The position numbers were made by a program, and so were the translations under genes. The notes beneath the pieces were generated by a model, which was not told where the DNA came from, made no database searches, and saw nothing but the letters and a program-made list of their open reading frames with translations. Shown piece by piece: positions 1 through 8,234 of a stretch of DNA of 64,000 bases (positions within the stretch are counted from its first letter, which is position 1; every line of letters begins with the position of its first letter). The stretch comes from Leeia speluncae. GTDB lineage: Bacteria; Pseudomonadota; Gammaproteobacteria; Burkholderiales; Leeiaceae. Location: the NCBI RefSeq assembly GCF_020564625.1, contig NZ_JAJBZT010000005.1, positions 124,001 to 188,000 on the forward strand. The letters are read 5' to 3'.

Positions 1-1
1 G

Positions 2-247
2 GTCAAAAAAGACCAAACGGACGCAGGCGTTTCTCTGCTCACCCTACACAGCAGCAAAGGACTAGAGTTTCCCCTAGTCGGGATCGCCGGGATTGGAGAA
101 TTACCCTACGCCAGCCACGATGCTGCAGAACAAGCACGGGTACTGTATGTTGGGATGACGAGGGCAATGGATCAATTGGTGATGACGAGTAGCAAGGAAT
201 CAGAGTTTAGCGAGAAGGTGCGCGCTGTGTGTAGCAGCATTTCGTAA
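2..247 (+). CDS. UvrD/Rep-type helicase, C-terminal end (partial)
   Basis: This is the last 81 residues of a superfamily 1 helicase whose beginning lies outside the window. The frame is open from base 2 to the TAA at 245-247. Two helicase motifs are visible: LLTLHSSKGLEFPLV (motif V type, the 'SSKGLE' signature) and ARVLYVGMTRAMDQLVM (motif VI, with the arginine and 'VGMTRA' block that contact ATP). Enzymes of this family unwind DNA using ATP in repair and replication restart. The fragment is too short to separate UvrD, Rep, a RecB-like or an orphan UvrD-like helicase. It converges on polA and shares a hairpin with it. Confidence 0.8.
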   Translation, partial: VKKDQTDAGVSLLTLHSSKGLEFPLVGIAGIGELPYASHDAAEQARVLYVGMTRAMDQLVMTSSKESEFSEKVRAVCSSIS

Positions 248-252
248 ACGAC

Positions 253-294
253 GCCCCCCAATCTTTGCGATGCTACACACAAAGATTGGGGGGC
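253..294. terminator. Hairpin between converging helicase and polA genes
   Basis: A perfect 15-bp inverted repeat (gccccccaatctttg at 253-267, its complement at 280-294) surrounds a 12-nt loop. It sits in the 51-bp gap between two converging genes. Neither side has a long T run, so termination efficiency is uncertain. Position and symmetry suggest a bidirectional terminator. Confidence 0.65.
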
Positions 295-298
295 TCTC

Positions 299-3064
299 TC
301 AATGCGCCGCTTCCCAGTTTTCACCGACTCCCACTTCTGCCAGTAGCGGTACGCGCAAGCTAGCAGCACCGGCCATCAGTTCTGGCAGTTTGGTTTTTAC
401 CAATTCAAGTTCTGCATCTGGCACTTCCAGCACCAGTTCATCGTGTACCTGCATAATGAGGCGGGTGGTGAGTTTTTCTGTGGTTAGCCAACTATCCACC
501 GCTATCATCGCGAGTTTGATCAGGTCGGCGGCGGTGCCTTGCATTGGGGCATTGATCGCAGCACGTTCGGCACCTTGGCGGCGCATCACGTTAGCGGCTT
601 TGATTTCTGGTAACCATAGCCTACGGCCAAATACCGTTTCGACATAGCCTTGGTCTCGTGCGGCATGGCGGGTGCGCTCCATATAGTCTTTTACGCCAGG
701 GTAGCGTTGGAAGTAGCGGTCGATAAAGCCTTGCGCGGTGCCACGGTCAATTTCTAGCTGAGAAGCCAGTCCAAAAGCGGACATACCGTAAATCAGGCCG
801 AAGTTAATGGTTTTAGCGTAGCGGCGCTGGTCGCTCGTCACCTCCTCTACCGCCACACCAAACACTTCGGATGCCGTTGCACGGTGCACATCCTGCCCAT
901 CGGCAAACGCAGCCAACAGCCCAGGGTCTTCCGACAAATGCGCCATGATGCGGAGTTCGATTTGCGAATAGTCGGCACTCACTATCTGGTAGCCAGCCGG
1001 GGCAACAAACGCTTCACGAATACGGCGACCTTCTGCAGTACGCACCGGAATGTTCTGCAAGTTAGGTTCGTTGCTAGACAAGCGGCCTGTCACCGCTACT
1101 GCTTGCGCGTAGTTGGTGTGTACACGGCCGGTCGCAGCATTGACCATTAGCGGCAGTTTATCGGTGTAAGTCGATTTCAGTTTGCTGAGCGTACGGTTTT
1201 CCAGCAGCAGTTTCGGTAGCGGGTAATCTAGTGCCAGTTTTTGCAGCACTTCTTCATCGGTAGAAAAACCACCACTCGCGGTTTTCTTTACATCCTTGGT
1301 CGGGATGCCCAACTTTACAAACAAGATTTCCTGCAGCTGTTTTGGCGAATTCAGGTTAAACGGTTGCCCGGCAATCTCATATGCTTTTTGCTCTAACTCC
1401 AGCAAACGAGTGCCGATTTCATGGCTTTGACGTGCCAACTTGCCGGTATCTAGCAATACGCCTTGGCGTTCTATTCGGCACAAGATTTCTGACACTGGCA
1501 ATTCTAGCTGGCGATAAACGTAGTCCAGTTCTTTCGATTTGTTGAGTGATGCTTGGAAATGCTGCACCAGCCGCAAGGTGATGTCAGCATCTTCTGCCGC
1601 ATACTTGGCTGCGTCTTCAATACTCACTTGGGCAAACGGGATTTGCTTCGCGCCTTTGCCGCAGAGTTCTTCGTACTTTATGGTGGTTTCGCCCAGATAC
1701 TTCTCGGCCAAATCATCCATATTGTGTGGCTCGTTACTGGCCAGCACGTACGATTGCAGCATACTGTCTTCTGCCACACCGCCCAGCGTAATGCCGTGGT
1801 TGGCAAATACGTGGCGATCGTACTTCAGGTTTTGGCCAGCTTTCGGGTACTGATTGCCTTCTAGCCAAGGACGCAAGGTAGTTAGTACTTTGTCTAACGC
1901 AAGTTGCTCGGGTGCGCCGGGGTAGCTATGCCCAATCGGGATATACGCAGCTTCGTAAGGCGTCACCGCAAAAGAGATTCCGACAATTCGTGCGACCATG
2001 CTGTCTAGGCTATCGGTTTCGGTATCTACCGCAGATAATGATGCACTCGTTAGTTTCGTCACCCAAGCGGCTAATTGTTCAGTCGTCAGGATGGTTTCAT
2101 AGCGGCGTTCTTGCGGCACTACCGGTGCGGCAACGGGGGTTGCGGCAAACAAATCGCCCATTTCGCCTGCGGCCAATTCCACTGGCGCGGTTTGACCATC
2201 CGCTAACACCACCGCGCCCGCCTCTTCCAGCTCTCGGCTCCAGGTATTAAACCCGCAACGGCGGAATAGCGTTAATAGTTCATTGGCTGCAACCGGACGG
2301 TTGGTGAGGTCAGCCCAGGTTTCTTTGAGCTCAACATCGCATTTAATGGTAATCAGTTGGCGGCCCATGGGTAGCCAATCCAGTGCGTCGCGCAGGTTCT
2401 GGCCTACCACACCCCCTACTTCTGTAGCACGGCTCATCAGGGTGGCCAGATCACCAAACTCGGTTAGCCATTTCACAGCGGTTTTGGGGCCGCACTTGGT
2501 CACGCCCGGTACGTTATCGACCGTGTCACCAATGAGCGTTAGGTAATCAATAATGCGGTTAGGTGGCACACCAAACTTGCCCACCACACCCGCTTCGTCT
2601 AGCACCTCGTTACTCATGGTGTTGACTAGTCGAATCTTGTCATTCACCAGCTGCGCCATATCTTTATCACCGGTAGAGACGATCACCTCCATCCCTTCCG
2701 CTGCACCTTTATGTGCCAATGTGCCGATCACGTCATCGGCCTCTACGCCGGGCTCGATAATGACCGGGAACCCCATTGCACGGATGATGTCATGTAAGGG
2801 TTCGATCTGTTCGCGTAAATCATCCGGCATAGGAGGCCGCTGTGCCTTATACTGTGGGTATAGGTCATCGCGAAAAGTCTTGCCCTTGGCATCAAACACC
2901 ACGATGCTATGTTCAGAAGGGTAATCTTTTTGTAGGCGTTTTAGCATATTCACTACGCCATAGATGGCCCCTGTAGGCTGGCCGGTTTTGGCACGGAGGT
3001 CTGGCATGGCATGAAATGCCCGATACAGATACGAAGAACCATCCACCAACACCAGTTTTTTCAT
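299..3064 (-). CDS. polA: DNA polymerase I
   Basis: This is a full-length 921-residue DNA polymerase I (E. coli: 928), used for Okazaki fragment maturation and repair gap filling. The N-terminal 5' nuclease (about 1-290) contains the acidic cluster and STGDKDMAQLV. The middle 3'-5' exonuclease keeps the DxE pair in AVDTETDSLD near residue 355, so proofreading is probably intact. The polymerase domain shows motif A (SADYSQIELR), motif B (RRYAKTINFGLIYG) and motif C (QVHDELVLEV, near 875). The start at 3064 gives the canonical MKKLVLVDGSSYLYRAFH beginning; the ribosome site is weak. It is divergent from the LOG gene across a 97-bp gap. Confidence 0.98.
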   Translation of the reverse strand: MKKLVLVDGSSYLYRAFHAMPDLRAKTGQPTGAIYGVVNMLKRLQKDYPSEHSIVVFDAKGKTFRDDLYPQYKAQRPPMPDDLREQIEPLHDIIRAMGFPVIIEPGVEADDVIGTLAHKGAAEGMEVIVSTGDKDMAQLVNDKIRLVNTMSNEVLDEAGVVGKFGVPPNRIIDYLTLIGDTVDNVPGVTKCGPKTAVKWLTEFGDLATLMSRATEVGGVVGQNLRDALDWLPMGRQLITIKCDVELKETWADLTNRPVAANELLTLFRRCGFNTWSRELEEAGAVVLADGQTAPVELAAGEMGDLFAATPVAAPVVPQERRYETILTTEQLAAWVTKLTSASLSAVDTETDSLDSMVARIVGISFAVTPYEAAYIPIGHSYPGAPEQLALDKVLTTLRPWLEGNQYPKAGQNLKYDRHVFANHGITLGGVAEDSMLQSYVLASNEPHNMDDLAEKYLGETTIKYEELCGKGAKQIPFAQVSIEDAAKYAAEDADITLRLVQHFQASLNKSKELDYVYRQLELPVSEILCRIERQGVLLDTGKLARQSHEIGTRLLELEQKAYEIAGQPFNLNSPKQLQEILFVKLGIPTKDVKKTASGGFSTDEEVLQKLALDYPLPKLLLENRTLSKLKSTYTDKLPLMVNAATGRVHTNYAQAVAVTGRLSSNEPNLQNIPVRTAEGRRIREAFVAPAGYQIVSADYSQIELRIMAHLSEDPGLLAAFADGQDVHRATASEVFGVAVEEVTSDQRRYAKTINFGLIYGMSAFGLASQLEIDRGTAQGFIDRYFQRYPGVKDYMERTRHAARDQGYVETVFGRRLWLPEIKAANVMRRQGAERAAINAPMQGTAADLIKLAMIAVDSWLTTEKLTTRLIMQVHDELVLEVPDAELELVKTKLPELMAGAASLRVPLLAEVGVGENWEAAH

Positions 3065-3161
3065 TTTTCAGCCTACTTTCTGGCCAGTAATTACTGACCT
3101 GATGATACAAATAACAACAACAGGGCTTTGCTAGCCAACGAGATAAGAAAAGGAGCAAACC

Positions 3162-3890
3162 ATGAGTTTACAGGACAAACTACCTAAAGTGCTCGATCCT
3201 GCTGCTCAGCAGAAACCGTATTCTGCCAAAGAATCTTGGCGGTTGATGGAAATTCTGTCCGAATTTGTGGAGGGCATCGAGAAACTTACCCGCGTGCTTC
3301 CGGCGGTTAGCATTTTTGGTTCGGCCAGAACCAAACCTGATCATCAATTTTATAAGCTCACCGAAGATATTGCTCGTCGATTATCCGATTCGGGCTTTTC
3401 GGTCATTTCTGGTGGTGGGCCAGGCATTATGGAAGCGGCCAATAAAGGCGCTTTTGCGGGAAAATCACCCTCTATTGGATTAAACATCTTGTTACCGCAT
3501 GAACAGAGCGGCAACCCTTACCAAGATGTGAGCATTAACTTTAAGTTTTTCTTTGCGCGCAAAGTGATGTTTGTGAAGCACGCCACCGCTTATGTGGTGA
3601 TGCCTGGCGGCTTTGGCACGTTAGATGAACTATCAGAAGCGTTAACGCTTATCCAGACCGGTAAAGCGAAAAAAATCCCCGTGATTTTGGTCGGCAGCGA
3701 ATTCTGGAAAGGTCTGGTACACTGGTTTGGCGAAACGCTAGTCAATGAACGCATGATTAATCCGGATGATATGAACCTGATTCATGTGACGGATGACCCT
3801 GCGAAAGTCGTCGAACTTATCTTTAACCATTACGAATCACGCAGTCGAAGTCAAAATTTGACGGAACGTGCATCGACATTCTCTTTATGA
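3162..3890 (+). CDS. LOG family protein (TIGR00730, lysine-decarboxylase-like fold)
   Basis: This 242-residue protein carries the LOG signatures GGGPGIMEAANKGA and PGGFGTLDE. In characterised members this family is a nucleotide 5'-monophosphate phosphoribohydrolase (cytokinin-releasing in plants and some bacteria); many older annotations call it a lysine decarboxylase, which the motifs do not support. Residues Arg and Glu of the PGGxGTxxE motif are the catalytic region. AGGAG lies 7 nt before the ATG. Its last codon overlaps the next start by ATGA, so it is translationally coupled to the DUF2782 gene and probably to thrB. The physiological substrate here is unknown. Confidence 0.85.
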   Translation: MSLQDKLPKVLDPAAQQKPYSAKESWRLMEILSEFVEGIEKLTRVLPAVSIFGSARTKPDHQFYKLTEDIARRLSDSGFSVISGGGPGIMEAANKGAFAGKSPSIGLNILLPHEQSGNPYQDVSINFKFFFARKVMFVKHATAYVVMPGGFGTLDELSEALTLIQTGKAKKIPVILVGSEFWKGLVHWFGETLVNERMINPDDMNLIHVTDDPAKVVELIFNHYESRSRSQNLTERASTFSL

Positions 3891-4234
3891 ACTTTCACAA
3901 GACATTTATACTCTCGGCTGCGTTTATCGTAGCTACCGGGGCGCAGGCAAAATCTGCGCCCGCACTACCCCCAGATGCACCGCCCCTACCGGATGTGCCA
4001 CCACCGGAGTTGACGGTAGATATTACCGATGAACCTGCAATTGTCAGCACCCGTAAAGGCGACCTGCTGGAGGAAAAATTCATCCGCCGCGGCAAGGTTT
4101 ACCTGATCAAGGTTACGCCAGATAACCGTCCGCCGTATTACATGGCAGACGAAGAAGGCAAAGGCGATTTTGTTAAGAAAGACAATATCGACCCAAGCAT
4201 GTGGAAACCAAACTGGCTAAATCAGCCGCAGTGA
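3887..4234 (+). CDS. DUF2782 family exported protein
   Basis: This 115-residue protein begins with a signal peptide (MNFHKTFILSAAFIVATGAQA), then a proline-rich stretch (residues about 24-45) and a compact C-terminal part with RRGKVYLIKVTP and the PPYYMADEEGKG segment. Size, signal peptide and position beside polA and thrB match the DUF2782 family of betaproteobacteria. Its role is not known; a periplasmic location is likely. It overlaps the upstream gene by 4 bp and is followed by thrB after 7 bp, so the three genes probably form one transcript. Confidence 0.75.
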   Translation: MNFHKTFILSAAFIVATGAQAKSAPALPPDAPPLPDVPPPELTVDITDEPAIVSTRKGDLLEEKFIRRGKVYLIKVTPDNRPPYYMADEEGKGDFVKKDNIDPSMWKPNWLNQPQ

Positions 4235-4241
4235 GTATTTT

Positions 4242-5213
4242 ATGTCTGTTTTTACCCCGGTAAGCGATGCAGAACTGTCTGCATGGCTTCAACAGTATGA
4301 GTTAGGCGAACTAAGCAGCTTGCAAGGCATTTTGGCTGGTATCGATAATAGTAATTTCTTTGTGACCACCTCTGGTGCAAATGCAGGAAAATACGCTAAC
4401 CAAAGTCGTTTTGTCTTAACGCTTTTCGAAAACTTAAAAGCGGAGCAGCTGCCATACAACCTAGAGTTGATGGAGCATTTGGCCAACGCTGGTTTACCAG
4501 TGCCAGCACCAATCCGTAACCGGGACAATATCTATCTAGGCACACTGAACGGCAAACCTGCTTCGCTGGTGACCCGCATGAAAGGTGATTGGTCTGATAG
4601 CCCAAGCGTGGCACGCTGTGCAGCCGTTGGTGATATGCTGGCAAAGATGCACGTCTCTGGCCAAGGCTATAGCAAGCAACGTGAAAACACCCACGGCAAT
4701 AGCTGGCGTATTCGTACGGCGATTGCGGTTTCTCGCTTTCTGACCGATGCAGAACTTGGCTTGATGGAAACCGAAGTTGCGCTACAAGCAACATTTGACC
4801 GTAGCCACCTGCCGGTTGGTGCGATTCATGCGGATCTATTCCGCGATAACGTGCTATTTGAAGGTGAAGCCATTGGCGGAGTGATCGACTTCTATTTCGC
4901 CTGTACCGATACCTTGATGTACGACGTGGCCATTACCGTGAATGATTGGTGTATGGGCAGCGATTACCAATTTGACATGGCGAAGTACGATGCCTTCTTA
5001 CGTGCTTATCAAGCGGTTCGCACCTTTACCAAAGAAGAAGTAGAAGCATGGGATATGATGCTGCGCGCTGCGGCATTACGCTTCTGGCTATCTCGTTTGT
5101 ACGATTACTTCTTGCCAAGACCTGCGGAATTAAACCAACCGAAAGACCCAAGACACTTCCATCGTATCTTGTCTCGATTGGTTCAAGGCACGCCTGCAAT
5201 TCCTACGTGTTGA
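4242..5213 (+). CDS. thrB: Homoserine kinase, type II (aminoglycoside-kinase fold)
   Basis: This 323-residue protein phosphorylates L-homoserine in threonine synthesis. It belongs to the APH/choline-kinase fold, not the GHMP ThrB of enteric bacteria. The catalytic loop is visible as GAIHADLFRDNVLFEG (Asp and Asn of the HxDxxxxN motif) and the metal-binding aspartate in GVIDFYFACTD, with the conserved MYDVAITVNDWC helix after it. The N-terminus MSVFTPVSDAELSAWLQQY is typical of the family. It is the third gene of the LOG-DUF2782-thrB group. Confidence 0.93.
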   Translation: MSVFTPVSDAELSAWLQQYELGELSSLQGILAGIDNSNFFVTTSGANAGKYANQSRFVLTLFENLKAEQLPYNLELMEHLANAGLPVPAPIRNRDNIYLGTLNGKPASLVTRMKGDWSDSPSVARCAAVGDMLAKMHVSGQGYSKQRENTHGNSWRIRTAIAVSRFLTDAELGLMETEVALQATFDRSHLPVGAIHADLFRDNVLFEGEAIGGVIDFYFACTDTLMYDVAITVNDWCMGSDYQFDMAKYDAFLRAYQAVRTFTKEEVEAWDMMLRAAALRFWLSRLYDYFLPRPAELNQPKDPRHFHRILSRLVQGTPAIPTC

Positions 5214-5236
5214 TTTTTCTCTATACGGGTAAGTGA

Positions 5237-5803
5237 ATGGATCTTCAAGCACTAGAAAATCACCGGACTTACCTGTATCGATATGCTCTCTTGCAACTCC
5301 GCGACCCTGAGCAAGCGGAAGATGTCACGCAGGAAACGCTACTTGCAGCACTCGAACAAGCCGATAAGTTTGAGGGAAAGTCTTCCCTCAAAACTTGGCT
5401 CACAGGCATTCTTAAATTCAAAATTATCGATTTAATTCGCTTAAAGCAAAAAGAACCGACCGCAACAGAAACCGAGCAAGACAATCTGGCGGGGCTTGGT
5501 GAATTAGAAGAGCTTTTTGATGAGCGCGGTCACTGGGCAGCACCCGGCGTATCCGATTGGGCAAAGCCAGAAAGCGCCATGAGTAATAGCCAGTTCTGGC
5601 AATTGTTTGAGTGGTGCTTAGCCAAATTACCCTTAAAAACCGCCCAAGCATTTATGATGCGTGAAGTAATGGGGATTGAACTCGCAGATATTTGTAAGGA
5701 TTTGGAGATTACCGCGACTAATGGATCAGTACTACTGTATCGCGCGCGGATGGGCTTAAGAACCTGTCTGAATGAAAAATGGTTTGCAGGAGAAGCCCAA
5801 TGA
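5237..5803 (+). CDS. ECF-type RNA polymerase sigma factor
   Basis: This 188-residue sigma-70 family protein contains region 2 (about 10-75; DPEQAEDVTQETLLAALE and the promoter-melting segment KTWLTGILKFKIIDLIR) and region 4 (about 130-180; LPLKTAQAFMMREVMGIELA followed by the helix-turn-helix). There are no region 1.1 or 3 sequences, as in ECF sigmas. A loop of about 45 residues rich in acid and tryptophan joins the two regions. Its stop overlaps the start of a zinc-finger protein by ATGA, the usual arrangement for a sigma factor with its anti-sigma. Target promoters cannot be told from this window. Confidence 0.92.
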   Translation: MDLQALENHRTYLYRYALLQLRDPEQAEDVTQETLLAALEQADKFEGKSSLKTWLTGILKFKIIDLIRLKQKEPTATETEQDNLAGLGELEELFDERGHWAAPGVSDWAKPESAMSNSQFWQLFEWCLAKLPLKTAQAFMMREVMGIELADICKDLEITATNGSVLLYRARMGLRTCLNEKWFAGEAQ

Positions 5804-5997
5804 GACCACTAAAAAGCTGCCGCAAAGCGACTTTTTTACTCTCTTGCAAACGAGATAGGCCGCTAACCACCACCGAAACCGTATGGCTAAAAATTCATCT
5901 AGCCATGTGCATTCATTGCAGACGCTTTGGCAAGCAAATCGACCACCTAGGTTCGATTGCCAATCTGTTTCCTGAATCCTCAGAAAAATCCAGATAA
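5800..5997 (+). CDS. Small zf-HC2 anti-sigma-like protein
   Basis: This 65-residue protein starts at the ATG overlapping the sigma stop (ATGA at 5800-5803), with GGAG 9 nt upstream; an in-frame ATG at 5779 lies inside the sigma gene and is less likely. It contains HLAMCIHC, the HX3CX2C zinc motif of ZAS-type anti-sigma factors, preceded by an additional Cys-rich N-terminus (CRKATFLLSCKRD). It has no membrane segment and no sensory domain, so it would be a minimal cytoplasmic anti-sigma, perhaps redox- or metal-sensitive through the Cys residues. Function is inferred from motif and coupling only. Confidence 0.8.
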   Translation: MRPLKSCRKATFLLSCKRDRPLTTTETVWLKIHLAMCIHCRRFGKQIDHLGSIANLFPESSEKSR

Positions 5998-6000
5998 AAA

Positions 6001-6026
6001 AATGCCCTACCGGTGGGCAGGGCATT
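6001..6026 (+). terminator. Probable terminator after the sigma/anti-sigma pair
   Basis: The inverted repeat aatgccct / agggcatt (6001-6008 and 6019-6026) has a nested gggca match. It begins 3 bp after the anti-sigma stop. The T-rich side lies on the opposite strand (A run just upstream), so termination on the plus strand is uncertain. Confidence 0.55.
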
Positions 6027-6132
6027 CAAAATAAAGTCCATTCCAATTCAGTTGACTAAACTGAGGCAAGTTGCTACTGCAGTGGGGTATTCATTCTCAA
6101 AGCAGTAGTTTGTATTCTACTGCGCACACTTA

Positions 6133-6146
6133 CATTTGGACAAATG
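6133..6146. promoter_or_regulatory. Putative MarR operator in front of the marR gene
   Basis: The sequence CATTTG-GA-CAAATG has two perfect 6-bp arms and a 2-bp centre. The same arms occur at 6787-6800 and 10451-10466. It lies 88 bp before the MarR gene, a position that fits autoregulation. Binding is inferred. Confidence 0.6.
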
Positions 6147-6234
6147 CTTTTTTAACGTAAATTTAAAATTTGTCATCCATACCACACATACGTGCGTTAT
6201 TATCTTAAGCATTACTCATAAGTAGATTTGAAAA

Positions 6235-6699
6235 ATGTCCGAGAGTCTAGACATTATTGCCTTAAAGAAATTTCGCATGATCTTCAAAAGTGTGCGCTCA
6301 CACTTTCATGAAGTAGAGCAGCAGTGCGGTGTGAGTGGCTCACAGTTATGGTTGCTATCCTGCTTAAAAAAGAAAGATAAACAGCGCGTCACTGAACTTG
6401 CGAATGCACTATCCATCCATCAGTCTACCGCCAGTAATTTGATTGAAAAAATGGTGCGAGAAGGCCTTGTTAAGAAAGAAAAATCGCTTGCTGATCAACG
6501 AGTAACACTCATTTCTCTAAGTGACCTAGGTTTAAGCGTTGTGTCCAAGGCTCCTGGCCCTGCAGAAGGCATTTTACCTGCGACGCTAAAAACACTTTCC
6601 GCTACCGAATTACATCAAATTTGCCAATCTTTAGATTTGATTTTATCGAAGATGGACATTGATCCTGCCGCTGGCCAGACCCCTCTTTCGGATCTTTAA
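6235..6699 (+). CDS. MarR family transcriptional regulator
   Basis: This 154-residue protein has the MarR winged helix-turn-helix: VTELANALSIHQSTASNLIE (recognition helix region), then LVKKEKSLADQRVTLISLSD, which forms the wing with the conserved D-R pair. Dimerisation helices flank it. It stands alone on the plus strand, 105 bp before the glycosyltransferase operon. Three matching palindromes in front of itself, that operon and the clc/antiporter pair suggest it controls all of them. The ligand is unknown; the neighbouring genes point to ionic or osmotic stress. Confidence 0.9.
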   Translation: MSESLDIIALKKFRMIFKSVRSHFHEVEQQCGVSGSQLWLLSCLKKKDKQRVTELANALSIHQSTASNLIEKMVREGLVKKEKSLADQRVTLISLSDLGLSVVSKAPGPAEGILPATLKTLSATELHQICQSLDLILSKMDIDPAAGQTPLSDL

Positions 6700-6732
6700 T
6701 CCGACGCTACTGTCTAAATTGCTTCCATGTGC

Positions 6733-6771
6733 ATACAAATGAACTAGCCTTGACGGCTAGCTAGTTTGTAT
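6733..6771. repeat. Imperfect inverted repeat between marR and the glycosyltransferase gene
   Basis: Two 17-nt arms (ATACAAA-tgaa-CTAGCC and GGCTAG-ctag-TTTGTAT) pair except for a 4-nt internal loop; the loop is TTGAC. There is no T run after it, so it is a poor terminator. Its outer ends (ATACAAA / TTTGTAT) resemble half-sites of the nearby palindromic operator, so it may be an additional regulatory site. Confidence 0.45.
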
Positions 6772-6786
6772 AGCAGTATAAAAATA

Positions 6787-6800
6787 TATTTGTACAAATA
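6787..6800. promoter_or_regulatory. Putative MarR operator in front of the GT-HAD / mscS operon
   Basis: A perfect 14-bp palindrome, TATTTGTACAAATA, ends 5 bp before the GGAGG ribosome site of the next gene. It shares the core ATTTGTACAAAT with the site at 10451-10466. Binding here would block early transcription or promoter escape. Confidence 0.65.
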
Positions 6801-6815
6801 CATTTGGAGGCAATC

Positions 6816-8231
6816 ATGTTAGCAACAGTCGTAATCCCTGCACTTAACGAAGAATTGAGGATTGCCGAAGTTGTTCAGTTTGCCACTGCGAGCAAGTTAG
6901 TCGGCGAGGTATTGGTTATCGATGACGGCTCTACGGATGCAACCGCCATTAGGGCCAAAGAAAATGGCGCCTATGTCATTACTAGCTCATTACTAGGAAA
7001 AGGCGCATCCATGGCAGATGGATTGGCACATGCCCATTTTGATCTGATTTTGTATCTTGATGGTGATCTAGCTGGTTTAAAAGATGGATTAATTGAGCAA
7101 CTACTTTACCCGCTATTGATTGGTAGTGCGGATTTCGTCAAAGCAGCCTTTGGCCGTGCCGGTGGGCGAGTAACTGAACTGACGGCCAAGCCGCTAATTC
7201 GCACCTTCTTTCCAGAATTGGCACATTACAAACAACCATTAGGCGGCATTATTGCTGCCCGTAGATCGGTATTAGAAACCTTAAAATTTGAAGATGATTA
7301 CGGCGTGGATGTCGGCTTATTGTTAGATGCCTCCTTAAAAAACGTCAAAATTGCGGAAGTGGAAATTGGTCGTATCGAACACGATAGCCAATCGTTAGAA
7401 AATCTCTCGCGCATGGCCGACCAAGTCAGTCGCACCATTTTCCGTTATGCACAAGAAGCGGGGCGTTTTACACAAGAACAAGTGAGCGAGGTAGTCGAGT
7501 CTGAACGTCATCTAGAAGCAGAAATTGACCGTGCTGCCATCGCTAGTAGCAAGCACCCAAAAATTGCTATTTTTGACATGGACGGCACCTTAACGAGTGG
7601 ACGATTTGTACAGCATCTGGCTGCAAAATGCGGCAAAGCTGAAGAATTGGCTTCTTTACTAGACCATTCAGACCTAGACAGCATTACACGCAGTAACTCC
7701 ATTGCACGCTTGTTTAGAGGCGTACCGAAGCAGATCTTTTTAGAAGTTGCAAAAGAGATCCCTCTCAATCGCCATGCGATTGAGACGATCAAAATTCTCA
7801 GACAAAACGGCTACACAGTTGGTGTGGTGAGTGATAGCTACTACATTGCGACTGAAACCCTTAGAAAGCGTGTTTTCGCTGACTTTGCTCTCGGTCATTT
7901 ATTGCAATTCAGAAATGATATTTGCACAGGTGGCCTACGCCTCAATCCGGTATTTGAAATGGACAGCGGTGGGTGCGGTAAGCACAAGCACTGTAAGAGC
8001 AATGTGCTACGTCAATTAGCCGAGCTGCGTCACCAACCATTTGAAAACCAGATTGCGATTGGAGACAACCTGAACGATCTTTGCATGCTAGAGATGGCAG
8101 ATGTTGGCTTTGCTTATGATCCGAAGCACGACTCACTTCGTGAAGCGCCGATTCAAGTGATTCACGATCTTTATACCATCGTGTCTCATCTCGATTTAAA
8201 CACCGACATTCACGCAACAGGAGAAGCATAG
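6816..8231 (+). CDS. Fused family-2-like glycosyltransferase and HAD-IB phosphatase
   Basis: The chosen ATG at 6816 has GGAGG 5 nt upstream; a TTG at 6804 overlaps that ribosome site and is unlikely. The N-terminal half (about 1-215) is a GT-A glycosyltransferase: VIPALNEE, VLVIDDGSTDAT and the metal-binding YLDGDLAGL. The C-terminal half (about 245-460) is a HAD phosphatase: FDMDGTLTSG (motif I, two Asp), VVSDSYY (II), a Lys-rich motif III and IAIGDNLNDL (IV). This order suggests glycosyl transfer to a phosphorylated acceptor followed by dephosphorylation, as for glucosyl- or mannosylglycerate, a compatible solute. That product is an inference. It is followed after 3 bp by an MscS channel gene. 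Confidence 0.85.
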   Translation: MLATVVIPALNEELRIAEVVQFATASKLVGEVLVIDDGSTDATAIRAKENGAYVITSSLLGKGASMADGLAHAHFDLILYLDGDLAGLKDGLIEQLLYPLLIGSADFVKAAFGRAGGRVTELTAKPLIRTFFPELAHYKQPLGGIIAARRSVLETLKFEDDYGVDVGLLLDASLKNVKIAEVEIGRIEHDSQSLENLSRMADQVSRTIFRYAQEAGRFTQEQVSEVVESERHLEAEIDRAAIASSKHPKIAIFDMDGTLTSGRFVQHLAAKCGKAEELASLLDHSDLDSITRSNSIARLFRGVPKQIFLEVAKEIPLNRHAIETIKILRQNGYTVGVVSDSYYIATETLRKRVFADFALGHLLQFRNDICTGGLRLNPVFEMDSGGCGKHKHCKSNVLRQLAELRHQPFENQIAIGDNLNDLCMLEMADVGFAYDPKHDSLREAPIQVIHDLYTIVSHLDLNTDIHATGEA

Positions 8232-8234
8232 AAT

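Noticed and set aside
1539-1864. Open frames antisense to polA
   Set aside because: No ribosome site, no known motif; polA is complete and conserved over the whole stretch.
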